Assembly (NCBI GenBank): GCA_944321745.1
Contig: CALUML010000202.1
Coordinates: 1 to 51,646, forward strand
Origin: an uncultured Bacteroidales bacterium
GTDB lineage: Bacteria > Bacteroidota > Bacteroidia > Bacteroidales > Paludibacteraceae
Reading direction: 5' to 3'
DNA length: 51,646 nucleotides
Both the position numbers and the translations under genes were made by a program. Numbering within the stretch: position 1 is the first letter of the stretch; each line of letters starts with the position of its first letter. Shown here piece by piece: positions 8,320 to 16,615 of this stretch. Under the pieces are notes generated by a model, which was not told the origin of the DNA, searched no databases, and saw only the letters and a program-made list of their open reading frames with translations.

Positions 8320-9354
8320 ATGGGAGATAGCGTACGAAATCACGATGCAAGAATATCGGTAGTAAAAGCTCTGTGTATCATCTTGATGGTAGTGGGGCAT
8401 AGCGGTTGTCCACAGCCGTTGAGCAAGTGTATTTATTTATTCCACATGCCGTGCTTCTTTTTTGTCTCCGGCTTCTTGTTGAAAGATAAGTACCTCGCTG
8501 ATATATGGACGTTTGTCAAACGCCGTTTCAAAGGGCTTTGGTGGCTGTTTGTCAAGTGGTCGTTGTTGTTCTTGCTGCTTCATAATGTCTTTGCTGCGTT
8601 GCATTTATATGAAACGCGCTATACGTGGAGCGACTTTTTGAACAAGACTTTCCACATACTCACGTTGACGGGCAGCGAGCAGCTGTTGGGCGGCTATTGG
8701 TTCTTGAAGGAACTGCTTTACGCTTCGCTTATATCCATCTTCTCTCTGAAGCTTGTCAGCATGGCACTGCCAAATGTCAAATCGGGGGGGGTAATTTTGA
8801 CAGTATTGTTTTTGCTGGCCGCTTATGTGCTGAGTGTCGTCCCGTTCAAGATACCGACCGTAGGCAGTAAGACCTTGCTGGCGGCGGCGTTTTACATGGC
8901 GGGGTATTCGTACAACAAGTTCCCTTTCAGTCGGGAGAGTCGATGGCCGGTGGCGTTGGGTTGCTTGCTGGCATTGGTTTTCGTGTCGTTCTTTTTCCAT
9001 GGTTCGATGGATTGCCGGTCAACCGATATTTTTATTTATTTTGTGGTTGCCTTGGTGGGTACGGTCGGCATGGTTCATTTGGCAGGAAAGATAACGGGGC
9101 GGGTACAGCGGGCGTTGGATTATGCAGGTTCCAAGACCTTGTACATCCTGACGTTCCATTTCATTTCGTTCAAACTGGTCAGCCTACTTAAGATAGCGCA
9201 GTACGGAATGCCCATCACGGCACTCTCCGCATTCCCGGTGATAGCGGAGCACAACACCTTTTATTGGGTTTTGTACAGCGTGGTCGGCACGTTGCTCCCC
9301 ATTCTGATTTGGGAAGTGGTGCAGCGGCTGGAAGCCCTTGTGAAGGCGAAGTAG
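8320..9354 (+). CDS. Membrane acyltransferase, family 3 (polysaccharide O-acylation)
   Basis: Polytopic membrane protein of the acyltransferase-3 family, which usually transfers acetyl groups to exported sugars or polymers. From ATG 8320 (MGDSVRNHDARISVVKALCI) it has 344 residues with about ten hydrophobic segments. The early RISVVKALCIILMVVGHSG, carrying the conserved His, and FHMPCFFFVSGFLLKD are typical. An upstream in-frame ATG at 8275 lies inside the preceding gene and is less likely. A run of eight G (8784-8791) encodes Ser-Gly-Gly at about residues 155-157. The frame is intact as sequenced, but any slip would truncate the protein. Confidence 0.88.
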   Translation: MGDSVRNHDARISVVKALCIILMVVGHSGCPQPLSKCIYLFHMPCFFFVSGFLLKDKYLADIWTFVKRRFKGLWWLFVKWSLLFLLLHNVFAALHLYETRYTWSDFLNKTFHILTLTGSEQLLGGYWFLKELLYASLISIFSLKLVSMALPNVKSGGVILTVLFLLAAYVLSVVPFKIPTVGSKTLLAAAFYMAGYSYNKFPFSRESRWPVALGCLLALVFVSFFFHGSMDCRSTDIFIYFVVALVGTVGMVHLAGKITGRVQRALDYAGSKTLYILTFHFISFKLVSLLKIAQYGMPITALSAFPVIAEHNTFYWVLYSVVGTLLPILIWEVVQRLEALVKAK

Positions 9355-9399
9355 AGGAACCTTGGGTGTGTCTGAGTAGCCGGGGAGGTGGATTTGGCG

Positions 9400-9469
9400 A
9401 TTTTGTGCGCTATAAAGCATAAATGGAATTCGTTTTTGTGCTTTATAAAACACAAAAACGCTATATTTG
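9400..9469 (+). promoter_or_regulatory. Promoter with tandem operator-like palindromes upstream of a DUF4143 ATPase
   Basis: A TATATTTG -7 box is at 9462-9469, with a TTTG at 9435-9438 (23-bp gap, a little longer than the 20 bp seen at two other promoters here). A 28-bp near-perfect palindrome, 9432-9459, centred on TTTATAAAA with GTTTTTGTG/CACAAAAAC arms, covers the upstream element. A weaker copy (TTTTGTG..CTATAAA) lies at about 9401-9423. This looks like a repressor site; which protein binds is unknown. Confidence 0.6.
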
Positions 9470-9497
9470 CAATGGTTTATAGCTGGAGTCGTGTCTT

Positions 9498-10751
9498 ATG
9501 AAGCAAGAACTATTGAAGCAGATTATAGTGGCGAACCGTCGCATGGTGGCTCAGGTTGCATTGAATAGCCGTTCGGTAACTTGGGATAACGTTAACTATG
9601 TACTTGTGGGAATGCGACAGTCAGGGAAGTCTTATTTGCTTTACCAACGCATTCAAGAATTGCTTTCCACTGGTCATTCCATAGAGGAAATGTTGTATGT
9701 GAACTTTGATGATGAGCGTTTAATCGGCATGCAGGCCGGAGAGTTGGATGATTTGTTGCAGGCGCATTACCAACTGTCCGATGTACAGCCGATAATATTC
9801 CTTGACGAAATACAAAATATAGCTGGTTGGGAGCATTTTGCCCGTCGTTTGGCCAATGAAAAGTATCGGGTGTATATTACGGGTAGCAATGCAAAGATGC
9901 TGAGTGCCGAGATTGCTACCACCTTGGGAGGACGTTACATGGTCAAAGAAGTATATCCTTATTCGTTTGCGGAATATCTTCGGGCAAAGGGATTGGAGAA
10001 GTTGTCGGACTATTGGTATTATGACACGCAAGTTGTCAGCAGGGTGAGACGTGAGTTTGAGGATTACTTTTATTATGGAGGTTTCCCCGAAAGTGTGCAT
10101 GTGCAGGAAAAGCGGAATTGGTTGCAGAGTTTATACCAGAAGATTTTCTTGGGTGACATAGTCATGCGTTATCAATTGCGTAATGCGAACGCGTTACGTT
10201 TATTGATGAAGAAAATAGCGGAGAGCGTAAAGCAACCTTCTTCTTATACGCGTTTGGCCAATGTGGTGTCGTCCGCCGGACAAAAAGTACAGACCAACAC
10301 GGTTATCGATTATGTGTCTTATGCTGAAGACACATGGTTGTTGTTCTCGCTTACAAATTATGCAGGCAGGTTTGCCGAACGGGAGAGCAATAAAAAGTAT
10401 TATTTCCGCGACAATGGTATGCTGAATCTGTTCCTGCTTGATGGGGCGACTTCGTTGTTGGAGAATTTGGTGGCTGTGGAATTGAAGAAGCGTTATGGGG
10501 ATGGTCTTTATTTCTATCAGAAAGGCATAGAAGTCGATTTTTATTTGCCAGAAGAGGGAATGGCCATTCAGGCGAGTTATTCGTTGTGGAATGACGACAC
10601 GCGTAAGCGGGAAGTGGAAGCCTTGTTGTCGCTTGCGGACCATTTAAGCATACAACGGTTGCTTATCATTACCCATGCGGAGGAAGAAGTTTTCGAGGAA
10701 AAGGGGCGTACCATTACCGTGCTGCCGATTTGGAAGTGGTTGTTGATGTAG
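9498..10751 (+). CDS. AAA ATPase with DUF4143 C-terminal domain
   Basis: A 417-residue ATPase of the large archaeal/bacterial AAA_14-DUF4143 group, which is common in many copies in Bacteroidota and has no settled role. Walker A is GMRQSGKS at 38-45. Walker B is IIFLDEIQ at 99-106, followed by the VYITGSNAKML sensor region. The DUF4143 part carries the usual nuclease-like signature: YFRDNGMLNLFLL, LENLVAVELKKR, then VDFYLPEEGMAIQ. It has its own promoter and operator-like palindromes, and a 22-bp-period array begins 14 bp after its stop. It sits as an insert between rmlD and rmlB. Confidence 0.92.
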   Translation: MKQELLKQIIVANRRMVAQVALNSRSVTWDNVNYVLVGMRQSGKSYLLYQRIQELLSTGHSIEEMLYVNFDDERLIGMQAGELDDLLQAHYQLSDVQPIIFLDEIQNIAGWEHFARRLANEKYRVYITGSNAKMLSAEIATTLGGRYMVKEVYPYSFAEYLRAKGLEKLSDYWYYDTQVVSRVRREFEDYFYYGGFPESVHVQEKRNWLQSLYQKIFLGDIVMRYQLRNANALRLLMKKIAESVKQPSSYTRLANVVSSAGQKVQTNTVIDYVSYAEDTWLLFSLTNYAGRFAERESNKKYYFRDNGMLNLFLLDGATSLLENLVAVELKKRYGDGLYFYQKGIEVDFYLPEEGMAIQASYSLWNDDTRKREVEALLSLADHLSIQRLLIITHAEEEVFEEKGRTITVLPIWKWLLM

Positions 10752-10764
10752 TGTAGAGATGAAA

Positions 10765-10852
10765 AAAACGTGCTTACGTTTCACCGAAAACGTGAGCACA
10801 AGTTAGGCAAAACGTAAGCACGAGTTGACCAAAACGTAAGCACGTTTTTATA
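10765..10852. repeat. 22-bp-period array, four units (AAAACGTnnGCAC core)
   Basis: Units start at 10765, 10787, 10809 and 10831, exactly 22 bp apart. Cores resemble AAAACGTAAGCACG. The first is the inverse (AAAACGTGCTTACGTTT), so the ends of the array are complementary and the last runs into TTTTT. It may double as a terminator for the ATPase gene. Confidence 0.9.
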
Positions 10853-10950
10853 GAATAAAAATATTTGTTACACAGGCTGTTTCTCTGTGCCGGACTCTGC
10901 GATGCTCTGTGTAACCAATCCCCAAAAGATTATATTAAAATATTAACGTT

Positions 10951-12087
10951 ATGAATACATTCACCCGTAACATTCTCATTACCGGCGGTGCCGGGTTTAT
11001 CGGTTCGCATGTGGTTCGTTTGTTTGTCAACAAATATCCAGACTACCGCATTGTCAATCTCGACAAGCTCACGTATGCCGGTAATTTGGCCAATTTGAAG
11101 GATGTGGAAGACAAGCCGAACTACACCTTCGTCAAGGCCGACATTTGCGACTTCGACCGCGTGTTCGAACTCATGCAGCAGTACCACATCGACGGGGTCA
11201 TTCACTTGGCCGCCGAAAGCCACGTGGACCGCAGCATCAAGGATCCCTTTACCTTTGCCCGTACCAACGTCTTGGGCACTTTGTCCCTCCTCCAGGCCGC
11301 CAAGCAGTATTGGGACGGCGACTGGGAAGGCAAACGCTTCTACCACATTTCGACCGACGAAGTCTATGGCGCGTTGGAGCTGACGCATCCCGAAGGCATC
11401 GAACCGCCTTTCACCACCACCGCCTCGTCGGCCGAGCACCATCTGGCATATGGCACGGACTTCTTTTACGAAGACACCAAATACAACCCGCATAGCCCCT
11501 ACAGTGCTTCCAAAGCCTCGTCCGACCACTTCGTGCGGGCGTTCCACGACACTTACGGCATGCCGACCATCGTGACCAACTGTTCGAACAACTACGGTCC
11601 TTACCAGTTCCCCGAAAAGTTGATACCGCTGTTCATTAACAACATCCGGCACCGCAAGCCCCTCCCGGTGTATGGCAAGGGCGAGAACGTGCGCGACTGG
11701 CTCTATGTGGAAGACCATGCCCGTGCCATCGACCTCATTTTCCACCAAGGCCGGGTGGCGGACACCTATAACATAGGCGGCTTCAACGAGTGGAAGAACA
11801 TCGACATTGTCAAGGTCATCATCAAGACCGTCGACCGCCTGCTCGGCAACCCCGAAGGCTATTCGCTCGACCTCATCACCTATGTGACCGACCGCGCCGG
11901 GCACGACTTGCGCTACGCCATCGACAGCACCAAGTTGCAGCGCGAACTGGGTTGGGAACCGAGCCTGCAATTTGAGGAAGGCATTGAGCGCACCGTCCGT
12001 TGGTACCTCGACAACCAGGCCTGGATGGACAACATCACCTCCGGCGAATATGAAAAATACTACGAGGAAATGTACAAGGGACGATAA
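10951..12087 (+). CDS. rmlB: dTDP-glucose 4,6-dehydratase RmlB
   Basis: Converts dTDP-glucose to dTDP-4-keto-6-deoxyglucose, step two of dTDP-L-rhamnose synthesis. The Rossmann motif GGAGFIGS is at 12-19, the dehydratase signature STDEVYG at 134-140 with the Asp/Glu pair, and the catalytic Tyr-x-x-x-Lys at Y184/K188 (YSASK). The 378-residue length is slightly above the usual 350, because of an insertion between the signature and the YxxxK, as in other Bacteroidota. It is separated from rmlACD by three unrelated genes. A 9-bp inverted repeat (10867-10875 and 10907-10915) precedes it. Confidence 0.97.
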   Translation: MNTFTRNILITGGAGFIGSHVVRLFVNKYPDYRIVNLDKLTYAGNLANLKDVEDKPNYTFVKADICDFDRVFELMQQYHIDGVIHLAAESHVDRSIKDPFTFARTNVLGTLSLLQAAKQYWDGDWEGKRFYHISTDEVYGALELTHPEGIEPPFTTTASSAEHHLAYGTDFFYEDTKYNPHSPYSASKASSDHFVRAFHDTYGMPTIVTNCSNNYGPYQFPEKLIPLFINNIRHRKPLPVYGKGENVRDWLYVEDHARAIDLIFHQGRVADTYNIGGFNEWKNIDIVKVIIKTVDRLLGNPEGYSLDLITYVTDRAGHDLRYAIDSTKLQRELGWEPSLQFEEGIERTVRWYLDNQAWMDNITSGEYEKYYEEMYKGR

Positions 12088-12105
12088 GGAGCAGATAAGA
12101 ATTGT

Positions 12106-12145
12106 CCAATTCTTTCCAATTTTTTGTAAATTGGAAAGAATTTGG
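12106..12145 (+). terminator. Hairpin between rmlB and the Fic gene
   Basis: An 18-bp inverted repeat with one mismatch (arms CCAATTCTTTCCAATTT and complement, 5-bp loop). It follows the rmlB stop by about 18 bp and lies 32 bp before the Fic start. There is no clean T-run, so it may be a weak terminator or an attenuator. Confidence 0.55.
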
Positions 12146-12177
12146 TGGGTTTGCAAAGTAGGAAAATTAGGATACTG

Positions 12178-13524
12178 ATGATAGAAAATCCTCCTGCCAT
12201 ATCGGAAAAAGAACTGCTGGATGCATACTTTCAATTATATGCGCGTAGGGATAGTAGCGTGGTTCTGTCACAGGTTGAGAAACTGAATGACGAATATGCT
12301 TACTGGAGTGAAGTGAAGTATAAAGTGCTCCCTCCCGGCATTACTCCAAAGCAGATGTGGTGTTATCTGAAAGCGTCACGAGTATCAGGTTATATCTCGG
12401 TATGGCCTAAGTATGGGCTGAAAATGAAATTGACCAATCAGATGCAGAGGATGTGCCATAAGTTTGATATGAATTTGGGTGGTTCGTGGGGGAAAAGTAC
12501 TCTTATCCCGGAAGAGGGCAAGGAACAATATCTGTTAAGTTCGTTGATGGAGGAGGCCATATCGTCCAGTCAGATGGAAGGAGCATCGACCACAAGAAAG
12601 GTGGCTAAGGAAATGCTTCGTAAGAAAGTCAGTCCGAGGGACAAGTCGCAGCGCATGATCTTTAACAACTACCGGACCATCCGTTTTATTGTGGAGAATA
12701 AGCAGACGCCATTGACTGAGGAATTGTTGTTGAAAGTGCATCGCTTGATGACTGAAAACACGTTGGAACATCCGGATCATGCAGGATGTTTCAGGCAAAG
12801 TGATGATGTCGTTGTGGAGGATGGCATAACGCATGAAGTGGTACACACGCCCCCTTGTAAGGAAGACATTCCGGAATTTGTGGCATCACTTTGTGACTTT
12901 TTCAATGAAGAAAAGCCGGAAGTTTTCATACATCCGATTATACGTGGCATTATAATTCATTTTATGGTAGCCTATATGCACCCATTTGTGGATGGCAATG
13001 GCAGGACAGCGCGGGCTTTGTTTTATTGGTACATGCTTCGGCAGGGATATTGGCTGACGGAGTATTTGTCTATCTCCAGGATTATATCGCGTTCGAAAAA
13101 AACTTATGAAAAAGCCTATTTATGTGTGGAAGCGGATGAGATGGATTTGGGTTACTTCATTGTGTATAATTTGCGAGTACTTGATTTGGCTTTTGGAGGG
13201 TTGCAGGAATATATCAATAGGAAATTGTCGCAGAAAAGGCAGGCGCAGGTTTTGTTGCGGATAGGCGGCATTAATGAACGTCAGTCGGAAATAGTGCGGA
13301 TGTATCAAGAGATGCCTTCAGTTGTCTTTACGGTGAAAGATGTTCAGGCGAAATTTGGTATAACCCCTACAACAGCCAAAAGTGATATTGTTGGCTTGCT
13401 GCAGCGGGGCATTTTGGCTGAAATTTCACTGAACAAGGTGAAAAAAGGATATATTAAAGGCGAAAAGTTTGATGAAGTCGTGAATGGAAGTTTTGCCGAA
13501 TCGAATAACCGCTTGATCGAATAA
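12178..13524 (+). CDS. Fic-domain protein with N-terminal Fic_N-like region
   Basis: Likely an AMP-transferring Fic enzyme; the target is unknown. The start is taken at ATG 12178 (MIENPPAISEKE, 448 aa) rather than an upstream TTG. The active-site loop HPFVDGNGR is at residues 268-276 with the catalytic His268. An SSQMEGASTT segment upstream resembles the inhibitory (S/T)xxxE(G/N) helix of self-inhibited Fic proteins, and the C terminus resembles a winged helix (FTVKDVQAKFGITPTTAKSDI). No antitoxin gene is adjacent. It lies in the polysaccharide locus between rmlB and the HU gene and is probably a hitchhiker. Confidence 0.92.
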   Translation: MIENPPAISEKELLDAYFQLYARRDSSVVLSQVEKLNDEYAYWSEVKYKVLPPGITPKQMWCYLKASRVSGYISVWPKYGLKMKLTNQMQRMCHKFDMNLGGSWGKSTLIPEEGKEQYLLSSLMEEAISSSQMEGASTTRKVAKEMLRKKVSPRDKSQRMIFNNYRTIRFIVENKQTPLTEELLLKVHRLMTENTLEHPDHAGCFRQSDDVVVEDGITHEVVHTPPCKEDIPEFVASLCDFFNEEKPEVFIHPIIRGIIIHFMVAYMHPFVDGNGRTARALFYWYMLRQGYWLTEYLSISRIISRSKKTYEKAYLCVEADEMDLGYFIVYNLRVLDLAFGGLQEYINRKLSQKRQAQVLLRIGGINERQSEIVRMYQEMPSVVFTVKDVQAKFGITPTTAKSDIVGLLQRGILAEISLNKVKKGYIKGEKFDEVVNGSFAESNNRLIE

Positions 13525-13740
13525 TCGCATATCAGTTACAAGTTACGAGTTACGAGTTACGAGTTACGAGTTACGAGTGCAGGTGTTGTAGAATTGCGTA
13601 ATCGAGTAATCGAATAACCGCTTTTGCGATTCTGCAGTTCTGCGATTCTGCGCATTAAATGCTTCTGCGAAAATCCGCGTTTATCCGCGTAATCTGCGGG
13701 AAACAAATCTGGAATCCGAAATCTTAAATCTGGGAATCAA
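13525..13740. repeat. Gene-free stretch with AGTTACGAG 9-mers and TCTGCGATT repeats
   Basis: No gene is seen. A run of five to six 9-mers (AGTTACGAG) lies at about 13536-13578, followed by degenerate TTCTGCGAT and TCCGCGT-type repeats up to 13700. Confidence 0.75.
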
Positions 13741-13741
13741 A

Positions 13742-13783
13742 AATGCCCTCCCCCGGAGCGGCAACTCGGTAGGGGAGGGCATT
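13742..13783 (-). terminator. Strong hairpin at the 3' end of the HU-like gene
   Basis: The inverted repeat AATGCCCTCCCC / GGGGAGGGCATT has 12-bp perfect arms and an 18-bp loop, and lies 23 bp after the stop of the minus-strand HU gene. Read on the minus strand it is followed by TTTTTGATT. It could act in both directions between convergent transcripts. Confidence 0.75.
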
Positions 13784-13805
13784 GCGTCAGGAAGTTCCCG
13801 TGTGG

Positions 13806-14246
13806 TTACGGTTCTTCGGGTTCGGTCACTTCACCTTTGGCGGCTTCGGCAATCACTTTTTTGGGCAGCACCTTTTCGTACTTCAAGGTCTTTTCCTGTT
13901 CGCGGAAGGCAATGCCCGGTTTGAATTGCAGGTTCACCTTGGTGATGTTGGTGTACTTGAACGCTTCTTCGGTGTCTGCACCCTCGCTTTCCACTTGGTA
14001 TTGCAGTTTGCCGAAGTCGCCCATGTCCACCATGTCGCCATCGGCCAGGTGGTCGGCCACGTGGCTGCTCAGTTCCGTGAGCACGTTCATCACATCCCCT
14101 GGAGTCAGCGAGCTGGCGTAGGCTATTTCCTTAGCCAGTTTGCGCAGCGTGATGGTTTCGCGCACTTGGGCGCGGGCGTAAAATTTGCGGACTCCATCCG
14201 GGTCTTGCGGGTTGCGTAGTTGATTTACGCTGTACTTGATTGACAT
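13806..14246 (-). CDS. HU-family DNA-binding protein (TIGR01201-like)
   Basis: A 146-residue nucleoid-type protein. The HU fold spans about residues 30-120 (ETITLRKLAKEIAYASSLTPGDVMNVLTELSSHVADHLADGDMVDMGDFGKLQYQ). It lacks the canonical HU proline arm sequence and has the extended C-terminal tail (VLPKKVIAEAAKGEVTEPEEP) common in the Bacteroidota branch. These proteins are frequent near polysaccharide loci and repeats. It is the only minus-strand gene inside the polysaccharide locus, with its own promoter and terminator. Confidence 0.93.
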   Translation of the reverse strand: MSIKYSVNQLRNPQDPDGVRKFYARAQVRETITLRKLAKEIAYASSLTPGDVMNVLTELSSHVADHLADGDMVDMGDFGKLQYQVESEGADTEEAFKYTNITKVNLQFKPGIAFREQEKTLKYEKVLPKKVIAEAAKGEVTEPEEP

Positions 14247-14333
14247 AGTTGTAAAAGTTTAAAAAAGTTGGACAAAAAGTTAGTTTGAAACACTTGTTGG
14301 GTACCCATGCCATCCTGTTTCCGAATGACGATG

Positions 14334-14365
14334 CAAAGATATAGTAAGAATCTTGAATGAGCAAA
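14334..14365 (-). promoter_or_regulatory. Bacteroidota-type promoter of the HU-like gene
   Basis: On the minus strand TTTG (14362-14365), a 20-bp gap, then TATCTTTG (14334-14341) match the -33/-7 pattern. Transcription would start near 14327, giving an untranslated leader of about 80 nt. Confidence 0.75.
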
Positions 14366-14712
14366 CAATTGTTTGTAGTTTAACTTTATTTTGCATTGTT
14401 GTTTTGCAGGTATCGCTGAAATATGGCGTCTTGAGATCTATGTATCAATATATGAGTTGGATAAACCGATGCGTGCTTCCGGAAATATGGGGAGGATCTC
14501 TGAATTGCGGGTAAGGCACAAACAAAGATCGATGCAGGATGAAATAAAATCGTATTTGGAGCTATATTGTGTGATTGTTGTGCTGCTTATTGTGGTTCGT
14601 TGTGTTATTATGTGATTATTTCGGGCTTGTTGAAGGATGGGGTATGGCTCGCTTCAGGCAGATGGGGAATTGTTCTGTAAATCGCGTGCTGTAATTAAGT
14701 TTGCAGGTGTGT

Positions 14713-14811
14713 GCCCCTGATTTGAGACAAAAACAACGTGGATTTGCCCCTGATTTGGAACAAAACCGGCATGAATTTGCCCCTGAATTGAACCCAAATC
14801 GGTCATTAGAC
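14713..14811. repeat. 33-bp-period repeat, three units
   Basis: GCCCCTGA-type unit starts are at 14713, 14746 and 14779, exactly 33 bp apart. Units share GCCCCTGATTTG and an ACAAAA element. The last unit merges with the left arm of the long palindrome. The weak open frame through it on the minus strand is a by-product of 33 being a multiple of 3. Confidence 0.88.
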
Positions 14812-14966
14812 CATTCAGGGAATGTCTTTGCCCGCTTTCCGTCTTGTGGCGGCGTTTTTTGCTGCCTTTTCTCTCGACATAGCCCGCTATGCCTTCGAGA
14901 AAAGCCATCAAAAACCACTCGCCACAAGAACAGAAATCAGACAAAGCCTAATGACCGATTTGGGTT
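14791..14966. repeat. Long imperfect palindrome (MITE-like)
   Basis: Outer arms of 19 bp (14791-14809 and 14948-14966) are perfect reverse complements. Nested arms at about 14843-14876 and 14896-14928 pair over some 30 bp with few mismatches. The right outer arm (CCTAATGACCGATTTGGGTT) occurs once more with one change at 38766-38785. No transposase is encoded; it would form a large hairpin as DNA or RNA. Confidence 0.88.
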
Positions 14967-15013
14967 GAAACAAAAGACTATTTTTGTGGCTGTAAAAACT
15001 TAACATTCAGGTT

Positions 15014-16361
15014 ATGTTTCAGCGAAAGATAATACATAGGTTGGAAGAGTGGAGGCGAGATCCCGGTCGGAAGCCATTAATACTGCGTGGAGCAAGGCAA
15101 GTGGGAAAGACAACGGTGGTAAATGAATTTGGTAAGCAGTTCGACAATTATTTATATTTTTTAATATGGAGGATGCGAGCCATGCGAGGTTGTTTGAACT
15201 GGAGGTGCCACTCCTTGATTTGATACCTCTGCTTTTTTCGGCGCAAGGGGTGATGCGTCAGCCGGGTGATACGCTTATTTTATAGATGAAATACAAAACT
15301 CACCCAAAACAGTGGCTTTGTTGCGCTATTTTTATGAACAGACACCCGAATTACATGTCATTGCAGCTGGCTCTTTGCTTGAAAATTTGGTAGATGTACA
15401 TGTCAGTTTCCCGGTAGGGAGAGTGCAGTATCTGGCACTCCGCCCTTGTTCGTTTTATGAGTTTCTCGGTGCGTTGGGCAAAAGTAATTATTGGGTCATC
15501 TTGTGTGGGAAACCGGAATATACAGTACCATTCCATACGGAATTGTTGCATTATTTCCAGCAATATCTTTTGGTAGGGGGGATGCCTGAAATGGTGAACC
15601 GATATGCCGAGACGCGTGATTTGCTTGCGTTGGACGATTTGTTTGAAACGTTGGTGCAGGCGTATAAAGATGATGTGGAAAAATATGCCCAAGGCAATAA
15701 ATTGGTCGAAACGGCATGTTTCATTCTTTCGTATGGTTGGGCGTATGCGGGCGAAACGGTGACGTTGGGCAATTTTGCTCATTCCGCCTACAAGGCTCGT
15801 GAAGTCGGGGAGGCATTTCGCTTGTTGGAGAAAGCGATGTTGTTGGAGCTGGTTTATCCTACTTCATCGGTGCTTTTGCCTATCGTCCCGGAAACGAAGC
15901 GGATGCCTAAGTTAATATGGTTTGATACCGGCATGGTCAATTATCAGGCGGGCATTCGTAAGGAAATTATAGGTGCGACGGATATACTCGATGTGTGGAA
16001 AGGGCATGTGGCGGAACAGGTAGTGGCGCAAGAACTATTGGCTTTGACCGACAAGGTGGGACAGAAGCGAGCCTTTTGGGCGAGAAGCAATAACGGAGCA
16101 GAGGTCGATTTTGTGTATCATTTTGACGGAAATCTTTATCCGATTGAAGTGAAAAACGGTCATAATGCCCATTTGCGTTCCGTGCAGGAATTTATCAGTC
16201 GTTCACTGGTTGATGTGGCTGTGAGAGTGTGGTCGGGTTCTTATTCAATCGATACTGTGCGGACTTCTTCCGGTAAACCATTTCGGCTGATTAACCTGCC
16301 TTTTTATTTGTTGGGTAGTCTGGAGCATGTGTTGAATGAGGTAGTAGGGAGTGGCAAATAA
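15014..16361 (+). pseudogene. DUF4143-type AAA ATPase, disrupted by two frameshifts
   Basis: The first part (15014-15160) gives MFQRKIIHRLEEW...LILRGARQVGKTT, a normal start with Walker A. The middle (about 15165-15285) reads in another frame as MEDASHARLFELEVPLLDL. The rest (from about 15280) gives FIDEIQNSPKTVALLRYFYEQ, HVIAAGSLLEN, the Walker B and sensor, then a full DUF4143 domain ending near 16361. The breaks fall in T runs, at about 15157-15162 and 15278-15281. Repairing both gives a protein of about 449 residues. Decay or homopolymer sequencing error could explain it. It belongs to a different branch from the ATPases at 9.5 and 37.6 kb. Confidence 0.85.
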
Positions 16362-16615
16362 GAGGAGAGCGTGCTTCATGTTCTTGTGGTATTTGATTTC
16401 GAGAGGTTTAAATGATGCTTGTACGCCAAACATTTTGCATTTTCCGACAAATCGTGTCTCCAAGTACTTCTGGCGGGGATTGTCATTTTGGGAATAGGTA
16501 TGAGTTGTGCTTTGCTCTAAATTTAGGGCTCTTGTTTGGTAAATGTCTTTTTTGTTTTAGATATTTGTTATGCCGTGTTGGTAAGTTTTGTTAGTTGTAT
16601 ATATTGGATAGTAAG

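Noticed and set aside
10765-10852. CRISPR-like array
   Set aside because: Period is 22 bp with short variable gaps of about 8 bp, no unique spacers of CRISPR length and no cas genes; the same holds at 30200 and 45629.
10930-12234. 434-codon open frame antisense to rmlB
   Set aside because: Shadow of rmlB; sequence is low in normal protein features.
14391-14615. 74-codon open frame before the 33-bp array
   Set aside because: No recognisable domain or promoter, and it ends next to repeats; treated as non-coding.
15014-16361. Two separate small genes
   Set aside because: The pieces and the out-of-frame middle align to one DUF4143 ATPase; breaks are in T runs, so it is one disrupted gene.
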